Below are positions 17,443 through 27,439 of a DNA stretch of 39,405 nt, one piece after another. The stretch comes from Vreelandella aquamarina (GTDB lineage: Bacteria > Pseudomonadota > Gammaproteobacteria > Pseudomonadales > Halomonadaceae): NCBI RefSeq assembly GCF_900110265.1, contig NZ_FODB01000035.1, positions 1 to 39,405 on the forward strand, read 5' to 3'. The position numbers were made by a program, and so were the translations under genes. Below the pieces are notes generated by a model, which did no database searches, was not told the origin of the DNA, and worked only from the letters and a program-made list of their open reading frames with translations. Each line of letters opens with the position of its first letter. Position 1 is the first letter of the stretch.

Positions 17443-19575
17443 ATGTTCACCATTGATGACCTAGCTGACCGACTCGGCGGCTACTTACCCCCGGATGAGA
17501 TCCAGCAGGTCAAGCGCGCCTTCTACTACGCTGAGCAGGCCCACGATGGCCAGCGCCGCCGCTCTGGCGAGCCGTACGTCACCCATCCGCTGGCGGTCGC
17601 TAATATTCTCGCTAACATGCACATGGACCATCAGAGCCTGATGGCCGCCATGCTGCATGATGTGATTGAAGACACCGGCGTCTCTAAAAAAGCCCTGGCG
17701 GCGCAGTTTGGCAAGCCTGTGGCTGAGTTGGTAGATGGCGTCTCCAAGCTGACCCAAATCACTTTTGAAGATAAAGCCGTCGCTCAGGCGGAGAATTTTC
17801 AAAAGATGGTGTTGGCAATGTCGCGGGACATCCGCGTCATCATCGTCAAGCTGGCCGACCGGCTGCACAACATGCGCACCTTGGGCGCACTGCGGCCCGA
17901 TAAAAAACGCCGCATTGCCCGTGAAACGTTAGAAATCTACGCCCGTATTGCAGGGCGACTGGGGATCAACACCATTCGTGTGGAGCTGGAAGACCTCTCG
18001 TTCCAGGCGATTCACCCCATGCGGGCCGAGCGTATCAAGCGCGCAGTGGCCAGCGCGCGGGGCAATCGCCGCAGCGCCATGCGGGAAATCCAGGCCTCGC
18101 TGCAGCAGAGCCTGGACGACGAAGGCCTAAAAGGCACGGTGATTGGCCGCCAAAAACATCTGCTCTCGATTTATAAAAAGATGCGCGACCAGCGCAAGCC
18201 GTTTGCCGAGATTATGGATGTCTTCGGTTTTCGCATTATCACCGAAGACGTGGCCAGCTGTTATCGCATCCTTGGCGTCGTGCATAACCTCTATAAGCCG
18301 GTACCGGGGCGCTTTAAAGACTACATCGCGATTCCCAAGGCGAATGGTTACCAAAGTCTGCACACCACGCTGTTTGGCCAGCGCGGCATGCCCATCGAGG
18401 TGCAAATCCGCACCCGTGAAATGGAAGCCATGGCCAATAACGGAATTGCCGCGCACTGGCTCTACAAAGCCGGGCAAACAACGCATCCGATTGCGGAAGG
18501 CAGCCATGCCCGCGCCCGTGCCTGGGTGAAAGGGCTGCTGGAGATGCAGCGCCACGCGGGGGATTCGTTGGAGTTTATCGAACACGTCAAAAACGACCTG
18601 TTCCCCGACGATGTCTACGTGTTCACCCCAAAAGGCGACATCATGGAGCTGCCCCAGGGCGCCACGGTGATCGACTTCGCCTACAGCGTACACACCGATA
18701 TCGGCAATAACTGCATCGCCTGCCGCATCGATCGCCACCTCGCGCCGCTCTCCACGAGGCTGGAAAGCGGCCAGACGCTGGAGATTATCACCGCCCCCGG
18801 TGCGCGGCCGAACCTAGCGTGGCTGAATTTCGTCACCACTGCCAAGGCGCGCTCCGCCATTCGCCATGCGTTGAAGCATCAGCAGCAGGCGGAGGCGGTG
18901 ATGCTGGGCCGTCGACTGCTCAACAAGGCGCTGGCATCGTTCGAAACGAGCCTGGAAGAGCTCGACGAGAGTGTCTTCGAACAGGCGTTCAAAGAGTTGG
19001 ATGTGTCGTCGCTGGACGCCTTGCTCGAATCGTTGGGGTTAGGCAACCGCATGGCCCACGTAGTGGCCCGCCGTTTGGTCGATGTTGCGCATGGCGATAG
19101 CTTTGATAAGACGCTTTCCGACAATAGCGATAAGGCTGTGGTGATTAGCGGAAGCGAAGGCATGGTGCTTAACTTTGCCCGCTGCTGCCACCCGTTACCC
19201 GGCGACCCGGTGGTAGGGCATCTGTCGGTCGGTAAAGGGCTGGTGGTACACCGTAGCGAGTGTAAAAACCTCGCTGACCGTAAAAACGATCCTGAAAAGC
19301 TGTTTGCCCTGGAGTGGTCCGAGCATATTGATGAGGACTTCCCTGTGGCGCTGCGCATCGAAATTGAAAGCCGCCGTGGCCTTGTTGCTGAACTGGCAGG
19401 CCTAGTGACCGATGCCGATGCCAATATCGAACGTATCGGCATTGAGGAGCGCGATGCTCGGCTTTCCACCGTCAATCTCACGCTGTCGGTGAAAGGACGG
19501 GTACACCTCGCCCGTATTATTAAACGCATTCGCAACCTGCCCAACGTTGGCAAAATTACCCGTACTGCAAACTAA
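17443..19575 (+). CDS. spoT: Bifunctional (p)ppGpp synthetase/hydrolase SpoT
   Basis: Makes and degrades the alarmone (p)ppGpp. The N-terminal HD hydrolase has His72-Asp73 and Glu76-Asp77 in HDVIEDT. The synthetase domain has RFKDYIAIPKANGYQSLHTT at 290-309; its RxKD form (rather than ExDD) is that of Mn-dependent bifunctional enzymes. A TGS domain follows at about 400-465, then a helical region, the conserved cysteine segment RCCHPLPGD and a C-terminal ACT domain at about 635-710. The full length of 710 residues agrees with SpoT. The ATG lies nine bases after GAGG and 26 bases after rpoZ, so the genes are likely one operon. Confidence 0.96.
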   Translation: MFTIDDLADRLGGYLPPDEIQQVKRAFYYAEQAHDGQRRRSGEPYVTHPLAVANILANMHMDHQSLMAAMLHDVIEDTGVSKKALAAQFGKPVAELVDGVSKLTQITFEDKAVAQAENFQKMVLAMSRDIRVIIVKLADRLHNMRTLGALRPDKKRRIARETLEIYARIAGRLGINTIRVELEDLSFQAIHPMRAERIKRAVASARGNRRSAMREIQASLQQSLDDEGLKGTVIGRQKHLLSIYKKMRDQRKPFAEIMDVFGFRIITEDVASCYRILGVVHNLYKPVPGRFKDYIAIPKANGYQSLHTTLFGQRGMPIEVQIRTREMEAMANNGIAAHWLYKAGQTTHPIAEGSHARARAWVKGLLEMQRHAGDSLEFIEHVKNDLFPDDVYVFTPKGDIMELPQGATVIDFAYSVHTDIGNNCIACRIDRHLAPLSTRLESGQTLEIITAPGARPNLAWLNFVTTAKARSAIRHALKHQQQAEAVMLGRRLLNKALASFETSLEELDESVFEQAFKELDVSSLDALLESLGLGNRMAHVVARRLVDVAHGDSFDKTLSDNSDKAVVISGSEGMVLNFARCCHPLPGDPVVGHLSVGKGLVVHRSECKNLADRKNDPEKLFALEWSEHIDEDFPVALRIEIESRRGLVAELAGLVTDADANIERIGIEERDARLSTVNLTLSVKGRVHLARIIKRIRNLPNVGKITRTAN

Positions 19576-19668
19576 ACGCTTATGCGCCTAGCGCTGGCTT
19601 TTCAAGCTGGCAGCGTAGGCCATGGTGATAATAATCAACGTTTCATTAATACAGGAGCATGACACCCC

Positions 19669-20058
19669 ATGAGCAATAAAGCGGTTATCAACACAGAAAA
19701 AGCCCCTGCCGCCATCGGCCCGTACTCCCAGGCTGTCAAAGCGGGCAACACGGTTTACCTGTCGGGTCAGATCCCGCTTAATCCGGAAACCATGGAAATT
19801 GTCTCTGATGATTTCGAAGCCCAGGCGCGTCAGGTGTTCACCAACCTACAGGCCGTGTGTGAAGAAGCCGCAGGCTCGCTGGGCGATATCGTCAAGCTCA
19901 ACCTCTACCTGGTCGACTTGGACAACTTTGCGATCGTCAACAAGGTGATGGAAGAGTTCTTTTCCACGCCGTTCCCGGCGCGTGCGGCGGTCGGCGTGAA
20001 GGCGCTGCCCAAAGGCAGCCAAGTAGAAGCCGAAGCCGTGATGGTGATCGGCGACTAA
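19669..20058 (+). CDS. ridA: RidA family enamine/imine deaminase
   Basis: Hydrolyses reactive enamine/imine intermediates such as 2-aminoacrylate, which PLP enzymes release, and so protects them from damage. The 129 residues have the Rid signature with Arg105 ([20 protein letters not shown]), the essential residue that binds the substrate carboxylate, and Glu120. The order spoT-ridA is common in Gammaproteobacteria. AGGAG lies before the ATG, and a terminator follows at 20083-20111. Confidence 0.93.
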   Translation: MSNKAVINTEKAPAAIGPYSQAVKAGNTVYLSGQIPLNPETMEIVSDDFEAQARQVFTNLQAVCEEAAGSLGDIVKLNLYLVDLDNFAIVNKVMEEFFSTPFPARAAVGVKALPKGSQVEAEAVMVIGD

Positions 20059-20082
20059 ACGGCGTGACACCGACGCATACAA

Positions 20083-20111
20083 AAAGAGCGAGCCGATGAG
20101 GCTCGCTCTTT
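20083..20111. terminator. Bidirectional terminator between ridA and the SDR gene
   Basis: AAAGAGCGAGCC (20083-20094) and GGCTCGCTCTTT (20100-20111) make a perfect 12-bp stem with a five-base loop. A runs precede it and T runs follow it, so it can serve the spoT-ridA transcript and the convergent SDR gene. Confidence 0.88.
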
Positions 20112-20149
20112 GCCTTTTCTAGCGTTCTAATCGACTCGCGGCTAGGGCG

Positions 20150-21031
20150 CTAGGCTTTTTGCAACTCTAAAAAACCGCCCTCTTTCAACACCTGGGCATA
20201 GCCCTCTTTGTAGGTCGGATAGCGGAAGGTGTAGCCGGTTTCGAGAATACGGCGGTTGTCGCAACGCTTGCTGGCGCGACGGCGCAGCGGCGACTGCATG
20301 GTATCGGTCGATTCCACCTTTAATTGCTTGGCCAGCCACGCCATCACGTTATGCAGAGTGACCGGCTCACAATCGCTGCCCAGGTAGAGGTCTGCCAGCG
20401 GCGTACCGTTCTCCTGGCAGCGGATCAGGTGGGCCAGAATGCCGGTGCAGTCGTCCCGATGAATGCGGTTGGAGTAGATCACCGGCGTGACGGCGGCCAG
20501 TCGGCCTTCGGCCACTTGGTGAATCAAACGATCACGCCCTGGGCCATAAATCCCGGAGAAGCGCACCACGGTGCCGGGCAGCGGGTGATTGAGCAGCGCC
20601 TGTTCGGCCTCGCGCATCAGGTTGCCGGAGAAGCTGGTAGATTCCGTGGGGCTCTCTTCGTTAACGACTTCGCCCTCTTGCTGACCATAGACGCTAGTAG
20701 AGGAGACAAAGAAGATGCGGCGCGGCGGCTTCTCGTGCTGTTCCATGACGCTGAGAACACGCTTGAGACCGTCTGGGTAGGCGCTCTGGTAAGCACTCTC
20801 TTCAAAGCGGTCTGCGCTGACGGTGTAAATCACGTAGTCGGCCTGGGGCAGTGCGCTGGCGTCGGCCCCTTCCAAGGTGCTGAGATCAAGGGCTAACGGC
20901 TCAATGCCGGTATGCTCTAATGCCTTGGCTTGGCGGCGCACGCCAATCACCCGATGCCCCTCGTCCAGCAGCTCTTGTCCAAGCGTGACGCCGATGTCTC
21001 CACAGCCGATAATCAGTACCGTTAGCTTCAC
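20150..21031 (-). CDS. NAD-dependent epimerase/dehydratase-like SDR (YeeZ-type)
   Basis: Extended short-chain dehydrogenase/reductase of 293 residues with an N-terminal Rossmann strand (VKLTVLIIGCGDIG, glycine loop at 9-14). It has SSTSVYGQQEGEVVNEESP with a YG rather than the usual YxxxK catalytic site, RFSGIYGPGRDR and a C-terminal substrate lobe. Proteins like this are close to E. coli YeeZ and have no proven reaction. The GTG at 21031 is chosen because GAGGGG is eight bases upstream; the GTG at 21040 is too near to that site. It diverges from oxyR. Confidence 0.8.
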   Translation of the reverse strand: MKLTVLIIGCGDIGVTLGQELLDEGHRVIGVRRQAKALEHTGIEPLALDLSTLEGADASALPQADYVIYTVSADRFEESAYQSAYPDGLKRVLSVMEQHEKPPRRIFFVSSTSVYGQQEGEVVNEESPTESTSFSGNLMREAEQALLNHPLPGTVVRFSGIYGPGRDRLIHQVAEGRLAAVTPVIYSNRIHRDDCTGILAHLIRCQENGTPLADLYLGSDCEPVTLHNVMAWLAKQLKVESTDTMQSPLRRRASKRCDNRRILETGYTFRYPTYKEGYAQVLKEGGFLELQKA

Positions 21032-21066
21032 CTTGCTCACCCCTCTTGATAAATATTCCCTATCAG

Positions 21067-21081
21067 ATACAAAGTCCCTAT
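21067..21081 (+). promoter_or_regulatory. Possible OxyR half-site in the SDR/oxyR intergenic region
   Basis: ATAC-N7-CTAT at 21067-21081 fits one half of the OxyR consensus (ATAG-N7-CTAT) in seven of eight positions. The second half expected 22 bases away matches poorly. Autoregulation of oxyR from such a site is plausible in view of its position, but the evidence is weak. Confidence 0.25.
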
Positions 21082-21180
21082 GAGATGTGCCATCTTCAAT
21101 AGGGCTTGTCTGTCCTTTTCCGTCTCGCTAACACGATGACTAGTCACGAGCTGCAACGAGAGGATGCCACTGGCACCGCT

Positions 21181-22110
21181 ATGACTTTAACAGAACTTCG
21201 CTACATCGTAACCCTTGCCCAGGAGCGCCACTTTGGTCGCGCCGCCGAGCGCTGCCATGTTTCTCAGCCGACGCTCTCTGTGGCCGTTAAAAAGCTCGAA
21301 GATGAGCTGGAAATTCCCCTGTTTGAACGCTCTAAATCCACGGTGCAAGTCACCCCTCTGGGCGAAAAAATTGTTGCTCAGGCGCAGCGTGTATTGGAGC
21401 AGAGCGGGCTGATTTATGAGTTGGCCAGTGCTGGCAAAGACCAGCTGGCGAACCCGCTGCGCATTGGTGCGATTTACACCATCGGGCCTTACCTATTCCC
21501 GCACCTGGTGCCCGCGCTGGCCAACGCCGCGCCGCAAATGCCGCTCTATATTGAAGAGGGCATGACCGGCACGCTGCGGGCCAAGCTGCGCAGCGGCGAG
21601 CTAGACGTGATTATCGTTGCGCTACCGTTTACTGAAACCGACGTGGTCACCAAGCCGATCTACGACGAGCACTTTGAAGTGTTAATGCCCGCCAGCCACC
21701 CGTGGGTCGAGCGCGAGGCGATCCATAAAGAAGACTTATTAGAAGAGCGGCTGCTGCTATTAGGGGAAGGGCACTGCTTCCGCGATCAAATTTTGGAAGC
21801 CTGCCCGGCGATTACCCAAAAGCTGAATAGCCCCAATAATACCCTGATTGCCGAAGGCGGCTCGCTTGAGACCATTCGCCATATGGTGGCCTCTAAGCTG
21901 GGGATTACCGTGCTGCCTCAGTCGGCACTTGGCACCGACCAGTACGAAAATTCCATGCTGGTCAGCCGCCCGTTTGTGGCCCCCGCCCCTTCACGCACCG
22001 TGGCGATTGCCTGGCGGGCCAGCTTCCCACGGCCCAAGGCCATTGATGCCTTGGCCAAGGCGATTAGCCAGTGCCAGCAGCCGGTGCATAAGAAGAATGC
22101 TCCCTCATGA
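21181..22110 (+). CDS. oxyR: Hydrogen-peroxide-sensing LysR-type regulator OxyR
   Basis: Activator of catalase and peroxiredoxin genes after oxidation by hydrogen peroxide. The protein from the ATG at 21181 has 309 residues, with the winged helix at 1-60 (FGRAAERCHVSQPTLSVAVK) and the redox pair Cys199 and Cys208 in GEGHCFRDQILEACP, the same numbers as in E. coli OxyR. In-frame starts at 21106 and 21136 would add residues not found in the family and have no ribosome site, though the site for 21181 is also poor. It overlaps recG by four bases (ATGA), the operon arrangement seen in Pseudomonas. Confidence 0.94.
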   Translation: MTLTELRYIVTLAQERHFGRAAERCHVSQPTLSVAVKKLEDELEIPLFERSKSTVQVTPLGEKIVAQAQRVLEQSGLIYELASAGKDQLANPLRIGAIYTIGPYLFPHLVPALANAAPQMPLYIEEGMTGTLRAKLRSGELDVIIVALPFTETDVVTKPIYDEHFEVLMPASHPWVEREAIHKEDLLEERLLLLGEGHCFRDQILEACPAITQKLNSPNNTLIAEGGSLETIRHMVASKLGITVLPQSALGTDQYENSMLVSRPFVAPAPSRTVAIAWRASFPRPKAIDALAKAISQCQQPVHKKNAPS

Positions 22111-24185
22111 GTGAGCTGTCTGCACCGGTCACGGCGCTGAAGGGCGTGGGGGAAGCGCTGGCGATTAAGCTCGCCCGGCTCGGCGTGGAACGCATCAGCG
22201 ACCTGTTGTTCCACTTGCCGCTGCGTTACCAAGACCGCACGCGACTTACCCCCATTGGCCTGCTGCGAGCAGGCCATGAGGCTGTTGTCGAGGGCGAGGT
22301 GACCGCCAGCGATATCGTCAAAGGACGGCGGCGCAGCCTGCTGATTCGCCTGCGCGACGGTAGCGGCATTTTAAGCCTGCGGTTTTTTCACTTCTCGCCA
22401 GCCCAACAGCAGCAGCTTCGCCCCGGCGTCATCGTTCGGGCGTTTGGCGAAGCGCGGGCGGGCGCCACGGGGCTGGAGATTTATCATCCCGAGTATCGGC
22501 TTAGCGGCGGTAGCGAAACGCCGGTCGAGGAGTACTACACGCCGATTTACCCCACCACCGAGGGGCTTCACCAAACCCGCCTGCGAGCGCTGACCCAGCA
22601 AGCGTTGCGCCTGCTAGAGCAAGCCCCCGAAACGCTGCCCGATGTGATTCCCGATGCGCTGCGTCAGCGCTTCCAACTGCCGGGGCTTCACGCCAGCTTG
22701 CAGCTACTGCACCAGCCGCCGCCAGACGTAGATTTAGAGCAGCTTGCCCACGGCCTTCATCCCGCCACGCGGCGGCTCGCCTTGGAAGAGCTGCTGGCCC
22801 ATCAGCTTAGCCTGCGGGAAGTGCGCCTGCGTATTCAGGCAGACGGCGCGCCAGAGCTGCCTTCCGGGCGTAGCCTGCAAACGCGCTTTCTGGCGCAGCT
22901 ACCGTTTGCGCTCACCGGTGCCCAGCGTCGGGTGCTGGAAGAGATCGCCCTCGACCTAGCACGCCCTGCACCCATGCTGCGGCTGGTGCAGGGGGATGTC
23001 GGCTCGGGTAAAACCGTGGTGGCCGCCATAGCGGCGCTCTCAGCGCTGGCGGGCAATTGCCAAGCGGCCATGATGGCACCTACCGAAATCCTCGCTGAGC
23101 AGCACTACCGCGCATTTAAGGCATGGTTTGAGCCGCTGGGCATCGAAGTCGCGTGGCTGGCGGGCAAGCTAAAGGGCAAGGCCCGGCTGGATGCCAAAGC
23201 CGCCATTGCCGATGGCCGAGCGCGTATGGTGGTGGGCACCCACGCGCTGTTTCAAGGTGATGTGCACTTCCAGTGCCTGGGGCTGGCGATTATCGATGAG
23301 CAGCACCGCTTTGGCGTTCACCAACGCCTCGCCCTGCGTGAGAAGGGCGAAGCGGGTGGATTAACCCCTCATCAATTGATCATGACCGCCACGCCGATTC
23401 CCCGCACCCTGGCCATGAGTGCCTACGCCGACCTGGATGTGTCGGTGATCGACGAGCTGCCGCCAGGGCGCACACCGGTAAAAACCGTAGTGGTCTCTGA
23501 CGAGCGCCGCCCCGAGGTGGTCGAGCGCATCCGCAACGCCTGCAGTGACGGTCGCCAAGCGTATTGGGTGTGCACGCTGATTGAGGAATCCGAGGTGCTC
23601 CAATGTCAGGCCGCCGAGGTAACGCGTGATGAGCTGACCCAAGCGCTGCCGGAATTAGCCGTTGGGCTGATTCATGGGCGCATGAAAGCTGCGGAAAAGG
23701 CCGAGGTGATGGACGCCTTCAAGAGCGGCGAGCTGGATCTACTGGTGGCCACCACGGTGATTGAGGTGGGAGTCGACGTGCCCAACGCCAGCCTGATGAT
23801 CATCGAAAACCCGGAGCGCTTAGGGCTTTCCCAGCTTCACCAGCTGCGTGGGCGGGTAGGACGCGGCAGCACCGAAAGCTTCTGCGTGCTGCTTTATCAC
23901 CCGCCACTCTCCAAAAGCTCCCGCGAGCGGCTCGGCGTGATGCGGGAAACCACCGACGGCTTCCGCATTGCTGAAAAAGACTTGGAGATTCGAGGCCCTG
24001 GCGAGGTGTTGGGCACTCGCCAAACCGGCCTTGCTCAAATGAAAATTGCCGATCTAGAGCGCGATGCCGATCAGCTAGAGCGGGTCACCGCCCTGGCTCA
24101 GGCGCTCCAGGGCAACACCGAGGTCACTGCCGTGCTGGTGCGCCGCTGGCTGGGTGAAGCGGCAGGCCGCTACGGGCAGGTGTAG
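22107..24185 (+). CDS. recG: ATP-dependent DNA helicase RecG
   Basis: Superfamily 2 helicase that reverses stalled forks and processes branched DNA. The N-terminal wedge domain (OB fold, residues 55-150) is followed by motif I GDVGSGKT (296-303), motif II DEQH (397-400), motif III MTATPIPRT and motif VI QLRGRVGRG. The C-terminal TRG segment GPGEVLGTRQTGL ends the conserved part. The 692 residues match the usual length. The start overlaps the end of oxyR, so translation is probably coupled, placing repair under the same transcript as the oxidative-stress regulator. Confidence 0.95.
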   Translation: MSELSAPVTALKGVGEALAIKLARLGVERISDLLFHLPLRYQDRTRLTPIGLLRAGHEAVVEGEVTASDIVKGRRRSLLIRLRDGSGILSLRFFHFSPAQQQQLRPGVIVRAFGEARAGATGLEIYHPEYRLSGGSETPVEEYYTPIYPTTEGLHQTRLRALTQQALRLLEQAPETLPDVIPDALRQRFQLPGLHASLQLLHQPPPDVDLEQLAHGLHPATRRLALEELLAHQLSLREVRLRIQADGAPELPSGRSLQTRFLAQLPFALTGAQRRVLEEIALDLARPAPMLRLVQGDVGSGKTVVAAIAALSALAGNCQAAMMAPTEILAEQHYRAFKAWFEPLGIEVAWLAGKLKGKARLDAKAAIADGRARMVVGTHALFQGDVHFQCLGLAIIDEQHRFGVHQRLALREKGEAGGLTPHQLIMTATPIPRTLAMSAYADLDVSVIDELPPGRTPVKTVVVSDERRPEVVERIRNACSDGRQAYWVCTLIEESEVLQCQAAEVTRDELTQALPELAVGLIHGRMKAAEKAEVMDAFKSGELDLLVATTVIEVGVDVPNASLMIIENPERLGLSQLHQLRGRVGRGSTESFCVLLYHPPLSKSSRERLGVMRETTDGFRIAEKDLEIRGPGEVLGTRQTGLAQMKIADLERDADQLERVTALAQALQGNTEVTAVLVRRWLGEAAGRYGQV

Positions 24186-24212
24186 CGGCAGGGCGTGGGT
24201 ATGCGCGCGGTG

Positions 24213-26420
24213 CTAAACCGCTGCGTTAGGCTCGTGGAGCTTTTCGGCGCTGGGGCTTGTTAAGCGGTTGGCGGCATCGCTCAAGGGGCCAAGCTGCTCG
24301 GCAATCAGGCGCAGCTGGCTTTGAATGGGCCGATAGAGCGTGATGGCATTCTCTTCTCCGCTGCCGCCGTGCTCCCCTAACTGACTCAGCAGCTCGTTGG
24401 CAGGCGCGGTCAGCGGCTCCACGGGTAGGCGTTTATCCAGCTGCTCGGCCAGTTGCTCTAACAGGGCACTAATCCGCTTGGCAAGCGGCACAAAAGCGGC
24501 ATCGTCCTCATCTTCTGCCAGCCGATGGCGGTGGGCACCCAGCGCGGAGAGGTGGCTTAACAGCGTGTTGGAAAGTACCAAAAAGCGCAGCCCGTTATCA
24601 GCATCCTGCTTACGATAGTGCCCCGGCTCGTGGAGCATGTTGGTGAGCAGGGTCGAGAGCGCCGCATCCGCGTTGTGCGCATTGCGCCGCGCCAAGCGGT
24701 AAGCTAGGTCGTCCTGCTTGCCCTCTTCGTACTGGTGGACGATTTCGTCCAAGTAGCGGCGGTGGTTGGTCAGCACCTTGGCGGCCTCACGGTAGAGGCG
24801 GCGGCTCTGCCAATCCGGCAGAATAAAAAATACCGCCAGTCCCGCAATCAGCGAGCCGATCAACGTATCAAACAGCCGCGGCCAGATCAGGTCGAAGCCA
24901 TCCCCCACCTGATTGAAACTGCACAGCACCAGCAGGGTGATCGAGGCCGTGGCGATCACGTAATGCTTTTCACGATTGGCAAAGAACGATACGCCCGCCG
25001 CCACGGCAATCATGCTCTGGATAAGTGGCTGGGGGAACAGGCTGATAGACGCCCAGCCTGCAATCAGCCCAAGCACCGTGCCCAGAATCCGCTGGGAGAG
25101 AAAGCGCCGGGTGGTGGCGAAGTTAGGTCGACATACGAACAGCGTGGTCAGCAAAATCCAGAACCCTTGCTGGGGGTCGAGCCACTGCAGCAGCCCATAG
25201 CCCGCCACTAGCGCGGTGGTTAGGCGCACCGCGTGGCGAAAGGTGGGCGAACCCAGCGTAAAGTTCAGCCGCACCCGTTTCCAGGCTTCCAGCAGGCTAG
25301 AGGGCGAGCGGTCATAAAGCGCGCTGTCCCGGCGTTCGCTGCCGGTGTCCGGGTTGTGGACGCTGGCAATCTGAGCTTCTAGCGTGGAGAGGTTGTCCGC
25401 TAACGCATTCAGCGGGCGTATCAGTGGCCGCCATTCGGGCTTTCCGCGCTCGCTCAGATTATCGATCGAGGCGCGCAGGTCGGCCAGCGCCTGCTCGCTC
25501 TGCTCGTGGCTGAAAGGGCGGTTGAGCAGCAGCGACTTGGCTAGCTGGCGGCAGGCGCGGCCCTGCTGGTCCAGCAGCCGCTGGCAGCGAAACAGTACGT
25601 CGTGATGAAAAAAGGCGTCAGTAAGTGCGCTGTAAGGGTAGTGGGTGGAGCTTGCCCGCTCGTGGATATCCTGGGCGATAAAGTAAATTTGCAGGTAGCG
25701 GTTGAGCTTACGGCTGCCGCGCTGGCCTTCCAGGCGGCGAAAGATCATCTCTTTTGCTTGGTTAAGAGCATCCACTACCTTGCCGTTCTGGCGAGCGAGC
25801 GCCACGCGGCGGGCCTCTACATCAACGCCCCGTACCGGCTCAAACAGCGCCGATTTCAAAATCAAGAACTCACCTAGGGCTTTGTAGACCCGTGCCATGC
25901 TCTGTTTCACCGGCTGGCGAGAGAACAATGCACACCACACTACGGAAATTGCGCCGTACCAGGCGGCACCGGCCAACAGTAGCAGCTGGCGGGCGGCGAC
26001 GTCTTCATCCACGCCGCCATGCTGCTCGATATTGATCATGGAGTAGATCGAAAGAATCAGCGTGCCGGAGGCAATGGTCGCGTAACGCTGGCCAATCGCT
26101 CCCAACATAATCAGCGTGAAGGTGGATACCGCCAAGCCCGCTGCAAATAGCCACGGCCACGGAAACAGCCACTGCACCACGAACGACGCCGAGGCAAAGC
26201 AGAGCAGCGTGACCACCAACGCCTGCAAACGCCCTTGCCAGCTATCGTCGGTCTCTGAGAGAGCGCTGGCAATAATGCCCAGAAACAGCGGAATCACCAG
26301 CGCCACATCCCCCGCCAGCCCGCTAAACAGCAGCGCCCCGCTGAAGGCGATAAACACCCGCAGGCTGTAGGCGAACTTATCTAGGGTCCAAAGGCGGCGC
26401 AGGGAAAGGGAGAGGGGCAT
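24213..26420 (-). CDS. YccS/FUSC-family inner-membrane protein
   Basis: A 735-residue membrane protein with the two-block layout of the YccS/YhfK group. About six membrane segments lie in the first 180 residues (from RVFIAFSGALLFSG to AAWYGAISVVWCALF), then a soluble helical domain at 180-390, then a second set of segments (about 395-530, with GFWILLTTLFVCRPNFATTR, the fusaric-acid-resistance signature) and a charged cytoplasmic end. It may export aromatic acids or act in envelope stress, but no substrate is proven for this branch. It ends 28 bases from the recG stop and diverges from the DUF3100 cluster. Confidence 0.85.
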   Translation of the reverse strand: MPLSLSLRRLWTLDKFAYSLRVFIAFSGALLFSGLAGDVALVIPLFLGIIASALSETDDSWQGRLQALVVTLLCFASASFVVQWLFPWPWLFAAGLAVSTFTLIMLGAIGQRYATIASGTLILSIYSMINIEQHGGVDEDVAARQLLLLAGAAWYGAISVVWCALFSRQPVKQSMARVYKALGEFLILKSALFEPVRGVDVEARRVALARQNGKVVDALNQAKEMIFRRLEGQRGSRKLNRYLQIYFIAQDIHERASSTHYPYSALTDAFFHHDVLFRCQRLLDQQGRACRQLAKSLLLNRPFSHEQSEQALADLRASIDNLSERGKPEWRPLIRPLNALADNLSTLEAQIASVHNPDTGSERRDSALYDRSPSSLLEAWKRVRLNFTLGSPTFRHAVRLTTALVAGYGLLQWLDPQQGFWILLTTLFVCRPNFATTRRFLSQRILGTVLGLIAGWASISLFPQPLIQSMIAVAAGVSFFANREKHYVIATASITLLVLCSFNQVGDGFDLIWPRLFDTLIGSLIAGLAVFFILPDWQSRRLYREAAKVLTNHRRYLDEIVHQYEEGKQDDLAYRLARRNAHNADAALSTLLTNMLHEPGHYRKQDADNGLRFLVLSNTLLSHLSALGAHRHRLAEDEDDAAFVPLAKRISALLEQLAEQLDKRLPVEPLTAPANELLSQLGEHGGSGEENAITLYRPIQSQLRLIAEQLGPLSDAANRLTSPSAEKLHEPNAAV

Positions 26421-26620
26421 AGAGGCTCGTGTGAGTTTGCTGTTGTTAGACTTTAGTCTTGGTTAGTATAGAGGCATCGCAACGATGATGTCGCTCTTGA
26501 CCTATCAACGCTAATGCTATTGCGGCCATGTGTTCTAAAAATTAGTGCACCAAAACGCTATGATTGAAACATTAACCTTTCGATACTCGGAGTGACTCTA
26601 AAAAAAATAGGATCACTCCC

Positions 26621-27439
26621 ATGGATCTAAAACTGCTGCTGAACTGGCGTCTACATCTGCTGGTGATACTGACGTCGATGTTTTCCGAGTGGATCGGCAT
26701 CATTCGGATTCCACTTGGGCCGGGAACATTACTACTATTACCACTCCTCTACGCGTTTATCATTGGTGTACTCTTCAATCCTCATCTCTTTTCAGCAATG
26801 GGCAAGGCCATTCCCAAGCCGGTGAGTCATGCCGCAGGCCCCATCATTCTGATCGCCATTTTGCCGTTCATTGCCAAGTTTGGCTCCACCATTGGGCCAG
26901 CGATCGAGCAAATTATCGCGGCGGGTCCTGCGCTGATTCTTCAAGAGCTGGGGAATCTTGGCACCATGCTGATTGCGCTCCCATTTGCGGTACTCGTGCT
27001 CAAAATGGGCCGGGAAGCGATTGGTGCGACCTACTCTATTGCACGCGAACCCAACATTGCCATTATTTCAGACCGTTACGGGCTAAGAAGCCCTGAAGGC
27101 ATCGGCATTATGGGCGTGTACGTGGTGGGTACTATGTTCGGTACGCTCTATTTCGCGCTGATGGCGGGCTACATCGCCTCGCTGGATATCCTCGATATCC
27201 GCGCGCTGGCCATGGCCTGCGGTGTCGGCAGTGGCAGCATGGTAGCGGCATGCTCGGCAGCGTTGGCAGAAGCCGTTCCGGCCGCCAAAGATGAATTGCT
27301 TGCCTTTGCCGGCGCCAGCAATCTGCTCACCTACGCCACCGGATTGTATGTATCGCTCTTTATTGCGCTACCGGTCACCGAGTGGATGTTTACGCGTTTG
27401 AAGGGTTCCCGTCAGGAGGTTCGCCATGAAAACTCATGA
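26621..27439 (+). CDS. DUF3100 membrane protein
   Basis: A 272-residue polytopic inner-membrane protein with about eight hydrophobic segments. The N-terminus (LHLLVILTSMFSEWIG, then RIPLGPGTLLLLPLLYAFIIG) and a long loop SIAREPNIAIISDRYGLRSP match the DUF3100 family. No biochemical role is known. It is translated just ahead of a second membrane protein whose start lies 14 bases inside this gene, and an M20 hydrolase follows. Together these suggest a two-subunit permease for the hydrolase's substrate, similar in layout to DUF969/DUF979 pairs beside peptidases. The transport role is inference. Confidence 0.8.
   Translation: MDLKLLLNWRLHLLVILTSMFSEWIGIIRIPLGPGTLLLLPLLYAFIIGVLFNPHLFSAMGKAIPKPVSHAAGPIILIAILPFIAKFGSTIGPAIEQIIAAGPALILQELGNLGTMLIALPFAVLVLKMGREAIGATYSIAREPNIAIISDRYGLRSPEGIGIMGVYVVGTMFGTLYFALMAGYIASLDILDIRALAMACGVGSGSMVAACSAALAEAVPAAKDELLAFAGASNLLTYATGLYVSLFIALPVTEWMFTRLKGSRQEVRHENS

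Noticed and set aside
20324..20896. 190-codon plus-strand frame opposite the SDR gene
   Set aside because: Antisense shadow of a gene with a clear Rossmann fold.
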